Shown here: piece after piece, positions 5,628 through 5,745 of the stretch | Numbering within the stretch: the stretch's first letter is position 1 | Layout: each line of letters begins with the position of its first letter | Origin: an uncultured Bacilli bacterium | Lineage (GTDB): Bacteria > Bacillota_I > Bacilli_A > RF39 > UBA660 | NCBI GenBank assembly: GCA_944358275.1 | Contig: CALVQZ010000091.1 | Span: 1-5,745, forward strand | Length of the DNA stretch: 5,745 bases | Direction: 5' to 3' | Translations under genes and position numbers: made by a program | The notes under the pieces: model-generated | What the model saw: the letters and a program-made list of their open reading frames with translations, nothing else | Told to the model about the DNA's origin: nothing | Databases searched by the model: none

Positions 5628-5655
5628 TTAATATGGAATTGGACAAAAATGTCAA
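5628..5655 (-). promoter_or_regulatory. Promoter of the 92-aa gene
   Basis: A perfect TTGACA (5650-5655) and TATTAA (5628-5633, 4/6) are 16 bp apart on the minus strand. The predicted start near 5621 gives a leader of about 17 nt holding AAGGA (5609-5613). The -35 box is also part of the first palindrome described for 5637-5683. Confidence 0.6.
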
Positions 5656-5683
5656 TCTAGAAATTGGACAGTTTGTACCAATT
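5637..5683. promoter_or_regulatory. Two tandem imperfect palindromes, candidate operators
   Basis: AATTGGACA occurs twice, at 5637-5645 and 5662-5670, exactly 25 bp apart. Each copy is followed by an inverted partner: TGTCAAT (5650-5656, one C missing) after 4 nt, and TGTACCAATT (5674-5683, one extra A) after 3 nt. The first palindrome overlaps the -35 and spacer of the 92-aa gene's promoter. The second lies upstream of the plus-strand extended -10. A dimeric regulator binding both sites could control both directions (inference). The regulator is not known. Confidence 0.5.
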
Positions 5684-5696
5684 CTTTTTCATTAAT

Positions 5697-5735
5697 TGAT
5701 ACAATTAAACTATCTTTTCCAAAGATAGTAAGGAG
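5697..5735 (+). promoter_or_regulatory. Plus-strand promoter, hairpin leader and ribosome binding site of a gene beyond the window
   Basis: TGATACAAT (5697-5705) is an extended -10 (TGn plus 5/6 of TATAAT). A perfect 9-bp hairpin with a 3-nt loop follows: arms ACTATCTTT (5709-5717) and AAAGATAGT (5721-5729). Then comes AAGGAG (5730-5735). Transcription would start near 5712, inside the hairpin's left arm. The last ten bases contain no good start at the right distance, so the coding sequence should begin just past 5745. On the minus strand the hairpin could instead be a weak terminator, though only a short broken T tract follows. Confidence 0.45.
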
Positions 5736-5745
5736 TTGATTTTAA

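Noticed and set aside
5605..5655. TTG start at 5655 for the 92-aa protein (17 extra residues)
   Set aside because: The TTG is the first half of a perfect TTGACA -35 box; ATG 5604 has AAGGA upstream and lies downstream of the predicted transcription start.
1..5745. CRISPR array, tRNA/rRNA genes, insertion sequence or phage integration site
   Set aside because: No regularly spaced repeats, cloverleaf with CCA end, transposase frame or flanking terminal repeats were seen.

Overview
The window is AT-rich DNA from a low-GC bacterium, most likely an anaerobic member of the Bacillota (Clostridia or a related Bacilli-type gut lineage). This rests on A/T-ending codons, strong AGGAGG-type ribosome binding sites, TATAAT promoters, intrinsic terminators with U tracts, and the gene families present. 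The Trp codons checked are TGG and the stops are TAA/TAG, so nothing suggests a recoded mollicute. All recognisable genes lie on the minus strand. Read in the direction of transcription they run from right to left.

Right end (about 5605-5745): a compact control region between a minus-strand gene and a probable plus-strand gene that starts beyond the window. It holds a perfect -35 box for the minus gene, two imperfect palindromes built on the same half-site (AATTGGACA), an extended -10 on the plus strand, a 9-bp hairpin and an AAGGAG ribosome binding site at the edge. Next come a 92-aa cytosolic protein of unknown function (5326-5604), an AT-rich spacer with a hairpin terminator, a short 109-aa single-stranded DNA-binding protein without the acidic tail (4838-5167), and a 117-aa XRE-type regulator (4403-4756). 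The regulator's -10 box is bracketed by an inverted repeat that looks like an operator.

Left two-thirds (195-4343): a three-gene operon with its own promoter and terminator. It encodes a NifU/IscU-like scaffold-type protein (230 aa), a GGGtGRT-family protein (332 aa after correcting the start) and a full-length xylulose-5-phosphate/fructose-6-phosphate phosphoketolase (796 aa). The gaps are 1 bp and 8 bp, and each gene has its own Shine-Dalgarno sequence. The first two genes form a recurrent pair of unknown function. Their tight coupling to phosphoketolase, which makes acetyl phosphate from sugar phosphates, is the most interesting point in the window. The NifU-like protein lacks the canonical third cluster-ligand cysteine, so its role may not be ordinary Fe-S assembly.

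Far left (1-95): the first 19 codons of another minus-strand gene with its own extended -10 promoter, cut by the window edge.

No tRNA, rRNA, CRISPR array, insertion sequence or transposase was seen. Promoters, operators and terminators were called by eye and are predictions.
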